Source: Samsonia erythrinae
Lineage (GTDB): Bacteria; Pseudomonadota; Gammaproteobacteria; Enterobacterales; Enterobacteriaceae
Assembly (NCBI RefSeq): GCF_004342665.1
Contig: NZ_SMBY01000016.1
Coordinates: forward strand, 1 to 62,890
Direction of reading: 5' to 3'
Length of the DNA stretch: 62,890 bases
Part shown: positions 9,330-18,002 of the stretch, in pieces
Layout: each line of letters begins with the position of its first letter
How positions within the stretch are numbered: position 1 is the first letter of the stretch
Translations under genes and position numbers: made by a program
Notes under the pieces: model-generated
The model's input: only the letters and a program-made list of their open reading frames with translations
Told to the model about the DNA's origin: nothing
The model's database searches: none

Positions 9330-10568
9330 TTAATTTTCATGATGCTTTTTTTGTTTGGCTAAGGTGATGCTAAGACAAAAAATAATAATCCATATGGCAG
9401 TCGGACTTTTCCCATAAAAAATCACATCGCTTAGCCCATAAATTATTAGAGAAAGTGACAATGCCGTGACAGCATAATCTTTTATAATAAATAGAGAAAA
9501 ATAGAACAAAGAATAATAAAAAAATAAAATAATTATACCGCCGAAGATCCCCTTTAGTGAAAGGGACTCAATGAAATCATTATGTAAATGGATGCCTGTG
9601 TACGGACTTGCTCCAGCAAGTGAAGGATCTTTTTCAATTTGCTCTTTTATATTGATCTCTCTTGACTCTGCAGATTGTCCCATCGGGGCATTTAGAAAAC
9701 TGTATACGCCACTTTTATACATAGCTAAGCGCGCACCAACAGAAGAAGAACTGTTTTGTTGATTGTATTTTTGAAGATCAGAAAGAAGTTCTTCGGTTCT
9801 TGATGACACTGTTTTGTTGCATAGAATCAAACTAAAAAATGTAACTGCTATAAAAATAGATATTAATTTGTAGTCAATTTTTTTATCTTTAAGAATGAAC
9901 GGGAAAAGAGTGATAATATTTAGTACTGGATAGGCGAGAATAGCTGCACGAGTTCCAGTTGTTACTATTAATATAAAAAAGACACTATGGTTTAGAAAAT
10001 AGAAGAGTAATTTTTTTCTACCGGAGTTTAATAAAATTAACTGAGATAACAGAATCCCTATAAAACTTAATATATAAGCAGAACTGGTGGCTACGTTGTT
10101 TGAGATAGTAAATCTGGCAGCCTCTGTAAAAGTAGAATAATAATATATTATAAGTATAGCAGGGATGCTGTAAATTAAAACATACATTTTCCTAAAAATT
10201 GTTTCCTTTAATGAGGAAGTTATGGTGAATAAAAAAATTGATGACCCAAGGAATAATATCTTTGTAACATTATGATAGGAGTAATATAAGCCTATTAACT
10301 CACTACTCTCAGAGCGATATGTTTTTTCCCATATAAAATTTATCGTACTTAATAAAATAATACTTAGAGGTAGTATGATCCTTGCTTGTTTTAAATTATC
10401 TATTTTGACTATAAATAAAATAGACAAAAGGGTAATTATACCAATGGTATTAAATATTTTAACAGATAGCTTAAGATCAAAAATCATCGTAATTAACGAA
10501 GTAATAAGACCTATGTATACAATTATGGAGAGAATTTCTTTTTTATTTGAATTGTGTAATATATTCAT
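9330..10568 (-). CDS. waaL: O-antigen ligase family protein (WaaL paralogue 1, RfaH-side)
   Basis: A polytopic membrane protein of 412 residues with about ten to twelve hydrophobic segments, typical of the WaaL/Wzy superfamily. WaaL joins undecaprenyl-diphosphate-linked O-antigen to the lipid A core on the periplasmic side. Family features are TGTRAAI (Arg207) and a large periplasmic loop at about residues 250-345 ending in GIHLHNDFIESLSLKG, where His327 and His329 sit in the motif needed for ligase function. It is very AT-rich. It is clearly paralogous to the ligase at 11185-12450: the two share SVGAR.AMY.SGV, GQSAE, and the HLHN...SLKG motif. The JUMPStart/ops spacer lies between them. O-antigen ligase is the best call, but a polymerase or core-sugar ligase role is not excluded. 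Confidence 0.85.
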   Translation of the reverse strand: MNILHNSNKKEILSIIVYIGLITSLITMIFDLKLSVKIFNTIGIITLLSILFIVKIDNLKQARIILPLSIILLSTINFIWEKTYRSESSELIGLYYSYHNVTKILFLGSSIFLFTITSSLKETIFRKMYVLIYSIPAILIIYYYSTFTEAARFTISNNVATSSAYILSFIGILLSQLILLNSGRKKLLFYFLNHSVFFILIVTTGTRAAILAYPVLNIITLFPFILKDKKIDYKLISIFIAVTFFSLILCNKTVSSRTEELLSDLQKYNQQNSSSSVGARLAMYKSGVYSFLNAPMGQSAESREINIKEQIEKDPSLAGASPYTGIHLHNDFIESLSLKGIFGGIIILFFYYSLFYFSLFIIKDYAVTALSLSLIIYGLSDVIFYGKSPTAIWIIIFCLSITLAKQKKHHEN

Positions 10569-10636
10569 ATTTTCTAATGGTTTTTTATTTTACTCTGACA
10601 CCAACATTTGGCATGCCCCGGATTATATAAATGTAT

Positions 10637-10762
10637 ATATACCCTGAATAATTCGAGTTGCGTGAAGGCGGCAACCGAGCGAATCACTAGGAGCTTACTC
10701 AGGTAAGTGACTGGAGTGAGTAAGGGCAGCCAGCGCTCAAGCAGCTTGAAGTATGACGGGGT
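10637..10762. repeat. ERIC element (enterobacterial repetitive intergenic consensus), 126 bp
   Basis: The central part contains GAGCGAATCACTAGGAGCTT followed by ACTCAGGTAAGTGACTGGAG. This matches the inverted-repeat core of ERIC elements (the region from which the standard ERIC primers derive), and the length of about 126 bp agrees. The ends are TATACCCTGAATAATTCGAG and GTATGACGGG. It lies within the transcribed leader between the ops site and the ligase start codon. The short frame across it (10574-10771) is not a gene. Confidence 0.85.
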
Positions 10763-11027
10763 AGCTGCCACTCATTATTTTGTCCACAATATCATGTGCA
10801 ATGTTAATAATTTCTATATGTGAACATAGTTTACTTCAATGTGTCATACCGTCTTTTAGGTTTGGATAAGCTATCGCGGGATTTTAATTAGAATGCTTAA
10901 GCAAACATTCAATAATTTTTTGAATACCATAAAGGTACATTGTATGAGAAATTAGCGTAACTCCTCCGTGATTGTGGTAGAAATCATATTTTTTATATTA
11001 AAATCAGGGTGTTATTTATTTTTTCGC

Positions 11028-11071
11028 AATGCTACCGCCCCTGGCTCGACAGCTACCAGTTAACTGCACTG
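11028..11071 (-). promoter_or_regulatory. JUMPStart sequence with ops element (RfaH recruitment site)
   Basis: On the minus strand this reads CAGTGCAGTTAACTGGTAGC, then TGTCGAGCCAGGGGC, then GGTAGCATT. This is the conserved JUMPStart block that precedes surface-polysaccharide operons in enterobacteria. Its end holds the ops core GGCGGTAGCATT (11028-11039), differing from the common GGCGGTAGCGTG at two positions, one of them known to vary. RNA polymerase pauses at ops and recruits RfaH, which then suppresses termination over long operons. Its orientation points towards the ligase-waaQGP-waaA genes. rfaH itself is at 52238-52726. Confidence 0.92.
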
Positions 11072-11184
11072 CTCCGTATGGCTTGCCCAATGGCTTGGGT
11101 CTGCCAATTTTCCCGCTATGGTACTAAAACCCGTCCCCCTCTCACAGAGGGAAATATCCGCGTCACACGCTTATTATAACAGGG

Positions 11185-12450
11185 TTAATCTGTCAGCCAT
11201 TTCCCGGTCAGGGTTGTGCCAAGGCAAAATGTCATCAGCCACGCAATCAGCATGTCTCGCGAATAGAGAATGACATCGCTAAGCCCATACATCAGCAAAG
11301 CAAAAAGCAATGCGGCGGAAAGATGGCTTCGTAGAACGAAAAATGAAAAATAAAATAAGGCGGCGTAGAACAATATGAGCAATATCGCACCCGGCAGCCC
11401 TTTCAGGGAAAAGGCATCAATCACTTCATTATGAAGATGGACATTCAGATATTCCACGGCGCCTGCTAAGTTCGGTTTTTGTTCCGCTTGTGCCACGATC
11501 CGTTCGGCACGCTGTTCGGCAGATTGTCCGAGCAGCGCTTCTTCTCCTGCCTCAACACCGGATTGGTACATCGCGATCCGAGCACCGACTGATGTTCTGC
11601 TGTTGTTCATGCTGTAGCTGTGTACGTCGTTGATCAGGTCGTTGATTCGCTGATGAATCGTCTCCTGAAAAAGGAATGAACATAAAAGAAGCGTGGCGGC
11701 TGAACCGATGAATGCTTTGATGAACAAACGCTTATTGTGCCTGACTTCTGACAATAAAATCTTTGCGCCAACAATAGGATAGACGAATATGGCTGCCCGG
11801 GTTTCCGTCAGGAGGATCGCGGCAGTCACGAATAGAAAATGCCCCAGATAGAGGTAATACTTGTAGGATGAATCAAGCTTCAGCAGCGCCTGTGCGCTTA
11901 ACGCACCCAGAAAGGTAAGAAAATAGGCCGCGCTGGTCGCGGTACCAAATACCAATCCGATACGGTGTACCCCACTGAACAAGGACTGGTAGAACGCATA
12001 GCCCAGTACCACCACACAGATGACGATAATGTAAAAGGGCGGCTGCTTTTGCTTTTTTTGCGAGACATGCAGGGCTGTCAGCAGGATGAATGCGCCCAGA
12101 ATACCCGCATGTGCGGATGTTCTGTAGGCGTTATACACGTAAGGGAAAAGGCTATCGGGTTGATAATAGTGGTGATACCAAATGAGATTGGTTAAGCCGA
12201 TAGCCAGCAGGCAAAGAGGTATCAATAATAGCCGTTTAGCAGCGATTACGGCTCTCAGGTGTGTCACCACATAGAAAACGGATAGCGAACCGGTGAGATA
12301 AAAAAGCCATCCGGCAAGAATGCTACTAAATGGCATGACGGCTAATGTGAGTAAACAGCCCGGGAAGACGGCTTTAAGCGCGACAGCCGAGCTGATGCTG
12401 GGCGTTTTGCCCAGTTCGTACCTTAATTCATTAAGCATGTATTTATTCAT
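11185..12450 (-). CDS. waaL: O-antigen ligase family protein (WaaL paralogue 2, waaC-side)
   Basis: A 421-residue polytopic membrane protein of the WaaL/Wzy superfamily. [11 protein letters not shown] holds the conserved Arg (218), and the large periplasmic loop ends with [16 protein letters not shown] (His338, His340). It aligns along its length with the other ligase in this window but has a base composition like the surrounding core genes, so it may be the resident copy, the position next to waaC being typical for WaaL. The start is uncertain: a 19-bp tandem duplication (12427-12464) gives several candidate ATGs, with 12450 and 12438 in frame. It lies 33 bp after waaC and ahead of the JUMPStart spacer, so it probably belongs to the hldD-waaF-waaC transcript. 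Confidence 0.87.
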   Translation of the reverse strand: MNKYMLNELRYELGKTPSISSAVALKAVFPGCLLTLAVMPFSSILAGWLFYLTGSLSVFYVVTHLRAVIAAKRLLLIPLCLLAIGLTNLIWYHHYYQPDSLFPYVYNAYRTSAHAGILGAFILLTALHVSQKKQKQPPFYIIVICVVVLGYAFYQSLFSGVHRIGLVFGTATSAAYFLTFLGALSAQALLKLDSSYKYYLYLGHFLFVTAAILLTETRAAIFVYPIVGAKILLSEVRHNKRLFIKAFIGSAATLLLCSFLFQETIHQRINDLINDVHSYSMNNSRTSVGARIAMYQSGVEAGEEALLGQSAEQRAERIVAQAEQKPNLAGAVEYLNVHLHNEVIDAFSLKGLPGAILLILFYAALFYFSFFVLRSHLSAALLFALLMYGLSDVILYSRDMLIAWLMTFCLGTTLTGKWLTD

Positions 12451-12464
12451 TAAGCATGTATTTG
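12427..12464. repeat. 19-bp tandem duplication at a ligase start codon
   Basis: Two copies of TTCATTAAGCATGTATTT plus A or G stand directly side by side (12427-12445 and 12446-12464), followed by a third partial TTCA. On the minus strand each copy contains an ATG within TACATGCTTAATGAA. Because 19 is not a multiple of three, the copies place start codons in different frames. Without the duplication, translation could have begun at GTG AAC AAA TAC ATG. Confidence 0.9.
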
Positions 12465-12483
12465 TTCACAGTCGGGAGCGATA

Positions 12484-13467
12484 TCACTCGCCTGATGCAG
12501 ATAATTCTATCAGCTTCTCTAATTTCTGATGGACGAGGCTAGCGGGAATCGTCTCCATTTTCTGGCTTTCAGACATTTCCACCACCTGATTCATTCCGTA
12601 GCCACCAATCAACCCGGGGTCGGTTGGCCCGTATAAGGTGATGTTCGGGCGATCGAGCGCCGCCGTCAGGTGGCTGAGCCCGGTATCGACGGAAACAACG
12701 GCGCTGGCGCCCGCGAGGACCTCGGCGACCTGTTGCAGCGTGAGGCGCGGCAAGACGTCAACGTGCGGAAAGCCTTCCGCCAGCCGCAACGCGCGCTGAT
12801 GCTCATGTTCCGTGCCCCAGGGGAGCTTGATGCGTAATCCACGCGGTGCCAATAGGGCAATCAGTTCCCGCCAGTGTGCTTCCGGCCAGTGTTTCTCATC
12901 ACGGGTTGTGGCGTGGAGAAATACCAGATAAGGGGTAGCGTCTTTGGCTGGTTGGGAGAGAAAACGCGAAGCAATGGCATAGTCCCCGCGTTCGGTGGGT
13001 TCCCGGTAGTTTAAACTGGCGGCGAACAGCTTTCGCACGCGCTCGACGGCGTGCTGCTGACGGCTGACGGGGTGGCGATAGTTGTAAAACCAGCTTGCCA
13101 GCGGCTCCCGGGCGCTCTTGCAATCCAGTCCGTGTTTCTTCCCGTTGGCGAGCCGCGTAACCAGCAGCGCGCTTTTAATCAGCCCCTGAGCGTCGATCAC
13201 GGCATCGTAACGGTACTGGCGCAGTTGGTGCTTAAACGCCGCTCGTTCCCGACGAATCGGCGCGCTGAACCAGTTTTTGCGCCAGCGGCGTATCGCCACT
13301 GGGATCACGCGGGAAACCGCCGGGTGCCAACTGGGTATCTGCGCGAAACCCTCTTCAACCACCCAATCGAACTGGATGCCGGGAATCGCCTGCATCGCGT
13401 CGGTCAATGCGGGCAAGGTATGCAGCACATCACCCATTGACGACGTTTTCACGACCAGCACTCTCAT
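12484..13467 (-). CDS. waaC: LPS heptosyltransferase I, WaaC
   Basis: Adds the first L-glycero-D-manno-heptose to Kdo2-lipid A. It is a glycosyltransferase family 9 enzyme of 327 residues (E. coli 319). MRVLVVKTSSMGDVLHTLPA is the family N-terminus, FLHATTRDEKHWPEAHWREL is the mid-protein signature, and VVSVDTGLSHLTAALDRP followed by TLYGPTDPGLIGGYG forms the ADP-heptose site. Its start overlaps the end of waaF by 4 bp (ATGA), so the two are coupled. The C-terminal tail after LVHQKLEKL is slightly longer than in E. coli. The assignment is secure. Confidence 0.97.
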   Translation of the reverse strand: MRVLVVKTSSMGDVLHTLPALTDAMQAIPGIQFDWVVEEGFAQIPSWHPAVSRVIPVAIRRWRKNWFSAPIRRERAAFKHQLRQYRYDAVIDAQGLIKSALLVTRLANGKKHGLDCKSAREPLASWFYNYRHPVSRQQHAVERVRKLFAASLNYREPTERGDYAIASRFLSQPAKDATPYLVFLHATTRDEKHWPEAHWRELIALLAPRGLRIKLPWGTEHEHQRALRLAEGFPHVDVLPRLTLQQVAEVLAGASAVVSVDTGLSHLTAALDRPNITLYGPTDPGLIGGYGMNQVVEMSESQKMETIPASLVHQKLEKLIELSASGE

Positions 13468-14549
13468 GCGTCTGCTCCCGGCACCCGGTTTTCTCCCTGA
13501 ACGAGACTTCCTTTATGAGCGAGGTAGTTATCCAGTACGCTGAGCACGCGTTCGGGCTGAATGTCGATCAAGCTCTGGTGATAGCCTTGCTCTGCATCCC
13601 CTTTGCGCACGCGGTGATAGCCGGTGATCAGACGAATCACCTCGGCCTGATGGGACAGCGGCGGCGTAAAATCGGGGCTGCTCGGGCCATAAAGCGCGAC
13701 AAGCGGACGTTGAAGCGCTGCCGCGATGTGCATGAGACCAGAATCGTTACTGACCACGGCATGACAGGCGGCAATCAGCACGACCGCCTGTTCCAGTGAG
13801 GTTTTTCCCGCCAGATTGGCGCAATGCTGCCGCGCATCCTCCGTTAAGCCCCGCAGGATATCGTCACAGGCCGGACGGTCGTTAGCCGAACCGAACAAGG
13901 CTACCTGATAGCCTCTGTCAATCAGCGTTTGCGCCAGCGCTGCATAGTGATAATGCGGCCAGCGTTTGGCCGGGCCGAATTCGGCGCCGGGACAAAAACC
14001 GACGATAGGGCGCGCATCGCTGAGGGAAAAAGCCTGCGTCATGTCCGCCATTTCGGTTTGATTAACCTGTAGTTGCGGCCAAAGCAGCGGCTGCGGCAAA
14101 TCCTCGGCCCGGCGGATACGGCTACGGTCGTAGGCCAGTGCGACATAGCGCTGTACCATCAGCGGGAACGCCGTCTTATCCAGCACGCGTAAGTCGTTCA
14201 GCAGCCCGTAACGCATTTCGCCACGCCAGCCAATACGCTGCGGGATGTTGGCAAAAAAAGGCACCAGCGCGGATTTAAACGAGTTAGGCAACACGTAAGC
14301 GCGGTCATAGCCTGTATCGCGCAGGGAAACGCCAAGACGGCGACGTTCACCCAACGCCAGCGCGCCGTGTCCCAACGGCATGGCTAACGCCTGATTCACT
14401 TCCGGCATCCGCGCCAACAGCGGGCGACACCACGCCGGGGCCATCACGTCAATGACGGCCTCCGGATGTTCAGCCTTCAGTGTGCGATACAGACTGTGCG
14501 ACATCATCATATCGCCGACCCATGAAGGGCCAATGACCAAAATTTTCAT
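13464..14549 (-). CDS. waaF: LPS heptosyltransferase II, WaaF
   Basis: Adds the second heptose of the inner core to heptose I from ADP-heptose. The 361-residue GT9 protein has MKILVIGPSWVGDMMMSHSL at the N-terminus, FCPGAEFGPAKRWPHYHYA in the middle, and AVVSNDSGLMHIAAALQRP with ALYGPSSPDFTPPLS at the C-terminal site. It is about a dozen residues longer than E. coli WaaF (348), mainly at the C-terminus. It lies 23 bp after hldD and overlaps waaC by 4 bp, giving the classic hldD-waaF-waaC order. Confidence 0.97.
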   Translation of the reverse strand: MKILVIGPSWVGDMMMSHSLYRTLKAEHPEAVIDVMAPAWCRPLLARMPEVNQALAMPLGHGALALGERRRLGVSLRDTGYDRAYVLPNSFKSALVPFFANIPQRIGWRGEMRYGLLNDLRVLDKTAFPLMVQRYVALAYDRSRIRRAEDLPQPLLWPQLQVNQTEMADMTQAFSLSDARPIVGFCPGAEFGPAKRWPHYHYAALAQTLIDRGYQVALFGSANDRPACDDILRGLTEDARQHCANLAGKTSLEQAVVLIAACHAVVSNDSGLMHIAAALQRPLVALYGPSSPDFTPPLSHQAEVIRLITGYHRVRKGDAEQGYHQSLIDIQPERVLSVLDNYLAHKGSLVQGENRVPGADA

Positions 14550-14572
14550 ACCGCTTACGAATCCTTATCCGA

Positions 14573-15505
14573 TTAAACGGTACGGTTCAGCCAGGCCATA
14601 TACTCCGCCACGCCTTCGGCGACGGTTTTGAACGGCTTGTCATAGCCTGCCGCGCGCAGTTTAGTGAGATCGGCCTGCGTATAGGCCTGATAGCGGCCTT
14701 TCAGCTTCTCAGGAAACTCGATGTATTCCACGCTGCCTTTTTTATGGAACGCCAGCGTGGCGTCGGCGATAGCCTGGAAGGATTCTGCGCGACCCGTGCC
14801 GCAGTTGAAAATGCCGGAAGCCCCGTTCTGCCAGAACCACAGATTAACGGCAGCCACATCACCGACGTAGATAAAGTCACGTTTGAAGTTCTCGCTGCCG
14901 GAAAACAGCTTCGGATTTTCGCCCTGATTGATCTGGTTATTCAGGTGAAATGCCACGCTCGCCATACTGCCTTTGTGGCCTTCTCTCGGTCCGTAGACAT
15001 TGAAATAACGGAAGCCGCAGATCTGCGATTCTGCTTGCGGCAGAATCTCACGCACATACTGATCGAACAGGAACTTGGAGTAGCCATAGACGTTCAGCGG
15101 CTGCTCGTATTGACGCTCTTCGATAAAGTTATCGTTGCGGCCGCCATAGGTGGCGGCGGAAGAGGCGTACAGGAATGGAATACTGCGATCGAGGCAGTAG
15201 TGCAGCACGTCTTTGGAGTACTGATAGTTGTTGTCCATCATGTACTTGCCATCCCACTCGGTAGTCGAAGAGCAGGCGCCTTCATGGAAGACGGCATCGA
15301 TGTCGCCCAGATCGTCGCCTGCAACGATGCTGGCGATAAAGTCTTCCTTATCCATGTAATCCGCGATATCCAGATCGACCAGATTGACGAACTTGGTGCC
15401 GTCTTTCAGGTTATCGACCACCAGAATGTCCCGGTAGCCGATGTCGTTCAGAGATTTTACGATATTGCTGCCGATAAAACCGGCACCGCCAGTAACGATA
15501 ATCAT
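14573..15505 (-). CDS. hldD: ADP-L-glycero-D-manno-heptose 6-epimerase HldD
   Basis: Converts ADP-D-glycero-D-manno-heptose to the L-glycero form, the heptose donor for WaaC and WaaF. It is a short-chain dehydrogenase/epimerase with the Rossmann motif GGAGFIGSN near the N-terminus and the catalytic Y-x3-K in [11 protein letters not shown]. The start at ATG 15505 ([14 protein letters not shown]) gives 310 residues, equal to E. coli; the open frame extends 15 codons further with no family match. It heads the minus-strand core operon, and a promoter-like pair of hexamers lies 59 to 86 bp upstream. Confidence 0.97.
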   Translation of the reverse strand: MIIVTGGAGFIGSNIVKSLNDIGYRDILVVDNLKDGTKFVNLVDLDIADYMDKEDFIASIVAGDDLGDIDAVFHEGACSSTTEWDGKYMMDNNYQYSKDVLHYCLDRSIPFLYASSAATYGGRNDNFIEERQYEQPLNVYGYSKFLFDQYVREILPQAESQICGFRYFNVYGPREGHKGSMASVAFHLNNQINQGENPKLFSGSENFKRDFIYVGDVAAVNLWFWQNGASGIFNCGTGRAESFQAIADATLAFHKKGSVEYIEFPEKLKGRYQAYTQADLTKLRAAGYDKPFKTVAEGVAEYMAWLNRTV

Positions 15506-15563
15506 GGGCGTGACCTTTGTTAATCTTGTTGGTGAAGCACCGCGCCTCACTCTGTCTATGACC

Positions 15564-15591
15564 GCTATAATAGCATTTCATTTTATTGCAA
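15564..15591 (-). promoter_or_regulatory. Predicted sigma-70 promoter of hldD
   Basis: On the minus strand TTGCAA (15586-15591) and TATAGC (15564-15569) are separated by 16 bp, about 60 bp upstream of the hldD start codon. Both hexamers match the sigma-70 consensus at four of six positions. In E. coli hldD also has a heat-shock promoter; I did not find a clear equivalent here. Confidence 0.55.
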
Positions 15592-15750
15592 ACAGCCAGA
15601 GGTTATTTTATCCCGTGTTGGCCCGGGTTTACCCCCTCTCTTTAATCGCGTGATGGCGATGAACAGCGTTTGACGCCATGCGTTCAGAGCGGCCGCATGC
15701 GGCCATTCTCTGTTGAGTCAGCGCGATGGCTGAGAACGGCGTGCCTGAAA

Positions 15751-16698
15751 TTACGGCTGCTTGCGTGTGTCGACCCCGTCTGGGGCAACCCAGGTTTGCC
15801 AGCGCTGCTGGATAAACCTCACCGGTGCGCTTTCCTGAATGCTGCTGCTCAATAGTCTGAGGAATACATCATTTTTCACCGGTGCCGGCGGCTGCTTGGC
15901 CCGACATTGCGGTATACCGCGGAACGGATGACGCGGTTTGACGGGCGGCTGTGGTTGAGGCTCATATTGCCGCGTCGGTTCATTCAGCAACTGACTGGGG
16001 CGAACCAAGACGATATCGGCGCCCAGCGTGGGCAGCATCTGCTGTAAGACGCGGATGGTTGAAGGATGCGGATGGCCGATGGCAATGGCGGAACCGCTAC
16101 GGCGGGCGATTTGCACCGCGCGCGAAAACTGTTTACGGATCTCGGCTTCGTTTTGCGAATCGTCCAGAAAGACTTTGCGTTTGATGACCTTGACGCCTGT
16201 TCCCGCTGCGGCCTGACTCGATTGGCTGCTGCCGATTGTCATGCTATCGAGGAAATAGAGTTGATAGGCGCTCAGCGCCTGCATGACTTTTTGCATGCCG
16301 GGCAGGCTCGCGGTCATGGCGCTGCCCATATGGTTATTCATCCCTACGGCGTAAGGCACTTTGTTGACCGCCTGGCGAATAATGCGTTGCACCTCGTCGC
16401 CGCTCATGTCCGGACGCAGCGTGTCTCGCTCCAGTGGCTGCTTGCTCAGCGGTGCCATCGGTAGGTGAATCAGCACCTCTCTCCCTTGCTGGTGGGCTTT
16501 GGTCGCCATTTCACGGGCGTAAGGCGCATTGGGTAAAACCGCGACGGAAATCGCGGTTGGCATGGCCAGAATCTGGTTCTCATTATGCGGACGATAGCCG
16601 AAATCGTCGATCACGATGGCGAGTTTGCCCGCCAACGCCAAAGGGGAAAGGAGGAGCAGGCTCAACGCCAAGAGCGGTTTTTGGGTTAAATAAGGCAA
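15751..16698 (-). CDS. yibQ: Divergent polysaccharide deacetylase family protein YibQ
   Basis: An exported protein with a divergent polysaccharide deacetylase (NodB-like) fold. Its function is not established, but it is conserved next to envC. Motifs are KLAIVIDDFGYRPHNENQIL at the mature N-terminus, VLIHLPMAPLSKQPLE, GMNNHMGSAMT and GSAIAIGHPHPSTIRVLQQM. The start is set at TTG 16698, because a GGGAAAT ribosome site precedes it and it gives a clean signal peptide (PYLTQKPLLALSLLLLSPLALAG). A TTG at 16716 is also possible but lacks such a site and overlaps envC. The end is proline-rich (PQPQPPVKPRHPF). It is almost certainly co-transcribed with envC. Confidence 0.9.
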   Translation of the reverse strand: MPYLTQKPLLALSLLLLSPLALAGKLAIVIDDFGYRPHNENQILAMPTAISVAVLPNAPYAREMATKAHQQGREVLIHLPMAPLSKQPLERDTLRPDMSGDEVQRIIRQAVNKVPYAVGMNNHMGSAMTASLPGMQKVMQALSAYQLYFLDSMTIGSSQSSQAAAGTGVKVIKRKVFLDDSQNEAEIRKQFSRAVQIARRSGSAIAIGHPHPSTIRVLQQMLPTLGADIVLVRPSQLLNEPTRQYEPQPQPPVKPRHPFRGIPQCRAKQPPAPVKNDVFLRLLSSSIQESAPVRFIQQRWQTWVAPDGVDTRKQP

Positions 16699-16700
16699 GA

Positions 16701-18002
16701 CTATTTCCCTAGCCAAGGTTGTGGATTGACCGCCTGACCCTGACGACGGATTTCAAAATACAGCGCGGGCTGGCTCTGCCCGCCGCTGGTGCCGACCAGC
16801 GCGATAGGCTGGCCCGCTTTAACCTGCGCGCCAACGGAAACCAGTGCGCTCTGGTTATAGCCATACAGACTCATGTCGCCTTTACCATGCTGCACAACCA
16901 CTACCAGACCATAGCCCTGAAGCCAGTCGGCCATGAGTACGTTGCCATCGGCAATGGCTTTAACTTCGGTTCCCTCCGGGGCGGCGATAACCAACCCCTT
17001 CCAGCGTAACTCGCCTTGCAGTGGTTCGCCGAAGCGGTGTTCGATGCGTCCGCGTACCGGCCATACCGCCTGACCGGAAGGCCGCCCTAAACCGCCCGTT
17101 CGCGCCATCAATGAGCGCTCGCTTTCCGTGGGTTTATAACGACTGCCGCTACGTTTGGCCTGTTCTTCTTTCGCGCGCACTTTGGCGGCTTCACGGGCTT
17201 CCCGTTCGGCGCGCGCCTTGGCTTCCCGCTCGGCGCGTGCAATCTGATCGCGCAGTCGGGCTTCGTTCTGACGCAGTTCCGTCAGCTGCTGTTGATCTTT
17301 TTCCAGCGAGCTTTCCAGCGTAGAGAGCGTTTTCTTTCGTTCCGATTGCGCCTGTTCCAGCGCTTGCTGTTGTTGCTGTTGGTCACTCAGCAGCGTTTTT
17401 TGCTGCGTTTGCTTCTGTTCTAACTGTTGCCGCTGGCTGGCGAGCTCCGTGCGCGTTTGCTGCAAGTCGTTAATGGATTTCTGTCGGGACTCGTTCAGGT
17501 AACCAAAATAGGCGAGGATGCGTTCGCTACGCTGGCTTTCCTCTCCGTTCAACAGGAGCTGTAATGCGCTGTGCTGCCCCTGCCGGAAGGCGGCATCAAG
17601 CTGACGGGAGAGCAGCGCTTGCTGTGCTTCCTGCTGCGATTGCAGTTTGGCGATAGAGGCGCTGAGGCTGGATAATTCTTTATTGAGCTTGGACAACGTA
17701 TTCCGCGTTTCATGCAGTTGACGGCTGGCCTGAGAGATGGATTGCTCCTGCTTTTTCAACTGCTGGACGAGGACGCTGCGCTGCTTTTGCTGCTGCTGGA
17801 CGCGTTTTTCTTTTGCGGCGATATCTTGTTGCAGGGTTTTGAGCTGCGTCTGATTGTCTTCCGCCTGGCTGATGACGGGCAACAGCAAGACGCCAACGCA
17901 GAGCACGCTGACGCAGCGGGAGAGCAGCCTGTGTAATGCGGATACATGACGATCGGCGCAACATGCCACTCGATTCTGTACAAAGAACGCGTTTTTACTC
18001 AT
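16701..18002 (-). CDS. envC: Murein hydrolase activator EnvC
   Basis: A periplasmic septal-ring protein that activates the amidases AmiA and AmiB during cell separation. The 433-residue protein has an N-terminal signal sequence (hydrophobic core at about residues 31-45), a long coiled coil (about 50-290) rich in Gln, Glu and Lys, and a C-terminal LytM/M23 domain (about 310-433) with GLVIAAPEGTEVKAIADG, VVVVQHGKGDMSLYGYN and ALYFEIRRQGQAVNPQPWLG. As in E. coli EnvC, the LytM domain appears degenerate at the metal ligands, in keeping with an activator rather than an enzyme. In E. coli gpmI lies upstream of envC; it is absent here. Confidence 0.95.
   Translation of the reverse strand: MSKNAFFVQNRVACCADRHVSALHRLLSRCVSVLCVGVLLLPVISQAEDNQTQLKTLQQDIAAKEKRVQQQQKQRSVLVQQLKKQEQSISQASRQLHETRNTLSKLNKELSSLSASIAKLQSQQEAQQALLSRQLDAAFRQGQHSALQLLLNGEESQRSERILAYFGYLNESRQKSINDLQQTRTELASQRQQLEQKQTQQKTLLSDQQQQQQALEQAQSERKKTLSTLESSLEKDQQQLTELRQNEARLRDQIARAEREAKARAEREAREAAKVRAKEEQAKRSGSRYKPTESERSLMARTGGLGRPSGQAVWPVRGRIEHRFGEPLQGELRWKGLVIAAPEGTEVKAIADGNVLMADWLQGYGLVVVVQHGKGDMSLYGYNQSALVSVGAQVKAGQPIALVGTSGGQSQPALYFEIRRQGQAVNPQPWLGK

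Larger units (their letters stand above)
10569..11184 (-). promoter_or_regulatory. Long untranslated leader of the waaL(1)-waaQGP...waaA operon
   Basis: A 616 bp stretch without a convincing gene between the two ligase genes. It contains, in the direction of transcription (right to left), a possible -10 hexamer TATAAT just after the end of the upstream ligase gene (about 11170-11176), a CCCTCT/AGAGGG hairpin near 11140-11154, the JUMPStart/ops element (11028-11071), about 250 bp of AT-rich sequence, and an ERIC-type repeat (10637-10762). The ops-to-start-codon distance is about 460 bp. The whole arrangement reads as an RfaH-controlled leader. The promoter call is weak; the ops call is strong. 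Confidence 0.7.

Noticed and set aside
10574-10771. 65-codon minus-strand frame
   Set aside because: It lies almost wholly in the ERIC repeat, and its translation has no protein features.
11041-11110. GC-richer segment in the ligase spacer first taken for an insertion-sequence remnant
   Set aside because: On the minus strand it is the JUMPStart block and its upstream flank, which explains its conservation-like look.
14744-15523. 259-codon plus-strand frame opposite hldD
   Set aside because: It is a codon-bias shadow of hldD on the other strand.
15691-15704. GGCCGCATGCGGCC palindrome between yibQ and hldD
   Set aside because: There is no T tract on the minus strand, so it is not supported as a terminator, and no regulator with this site is known to me.
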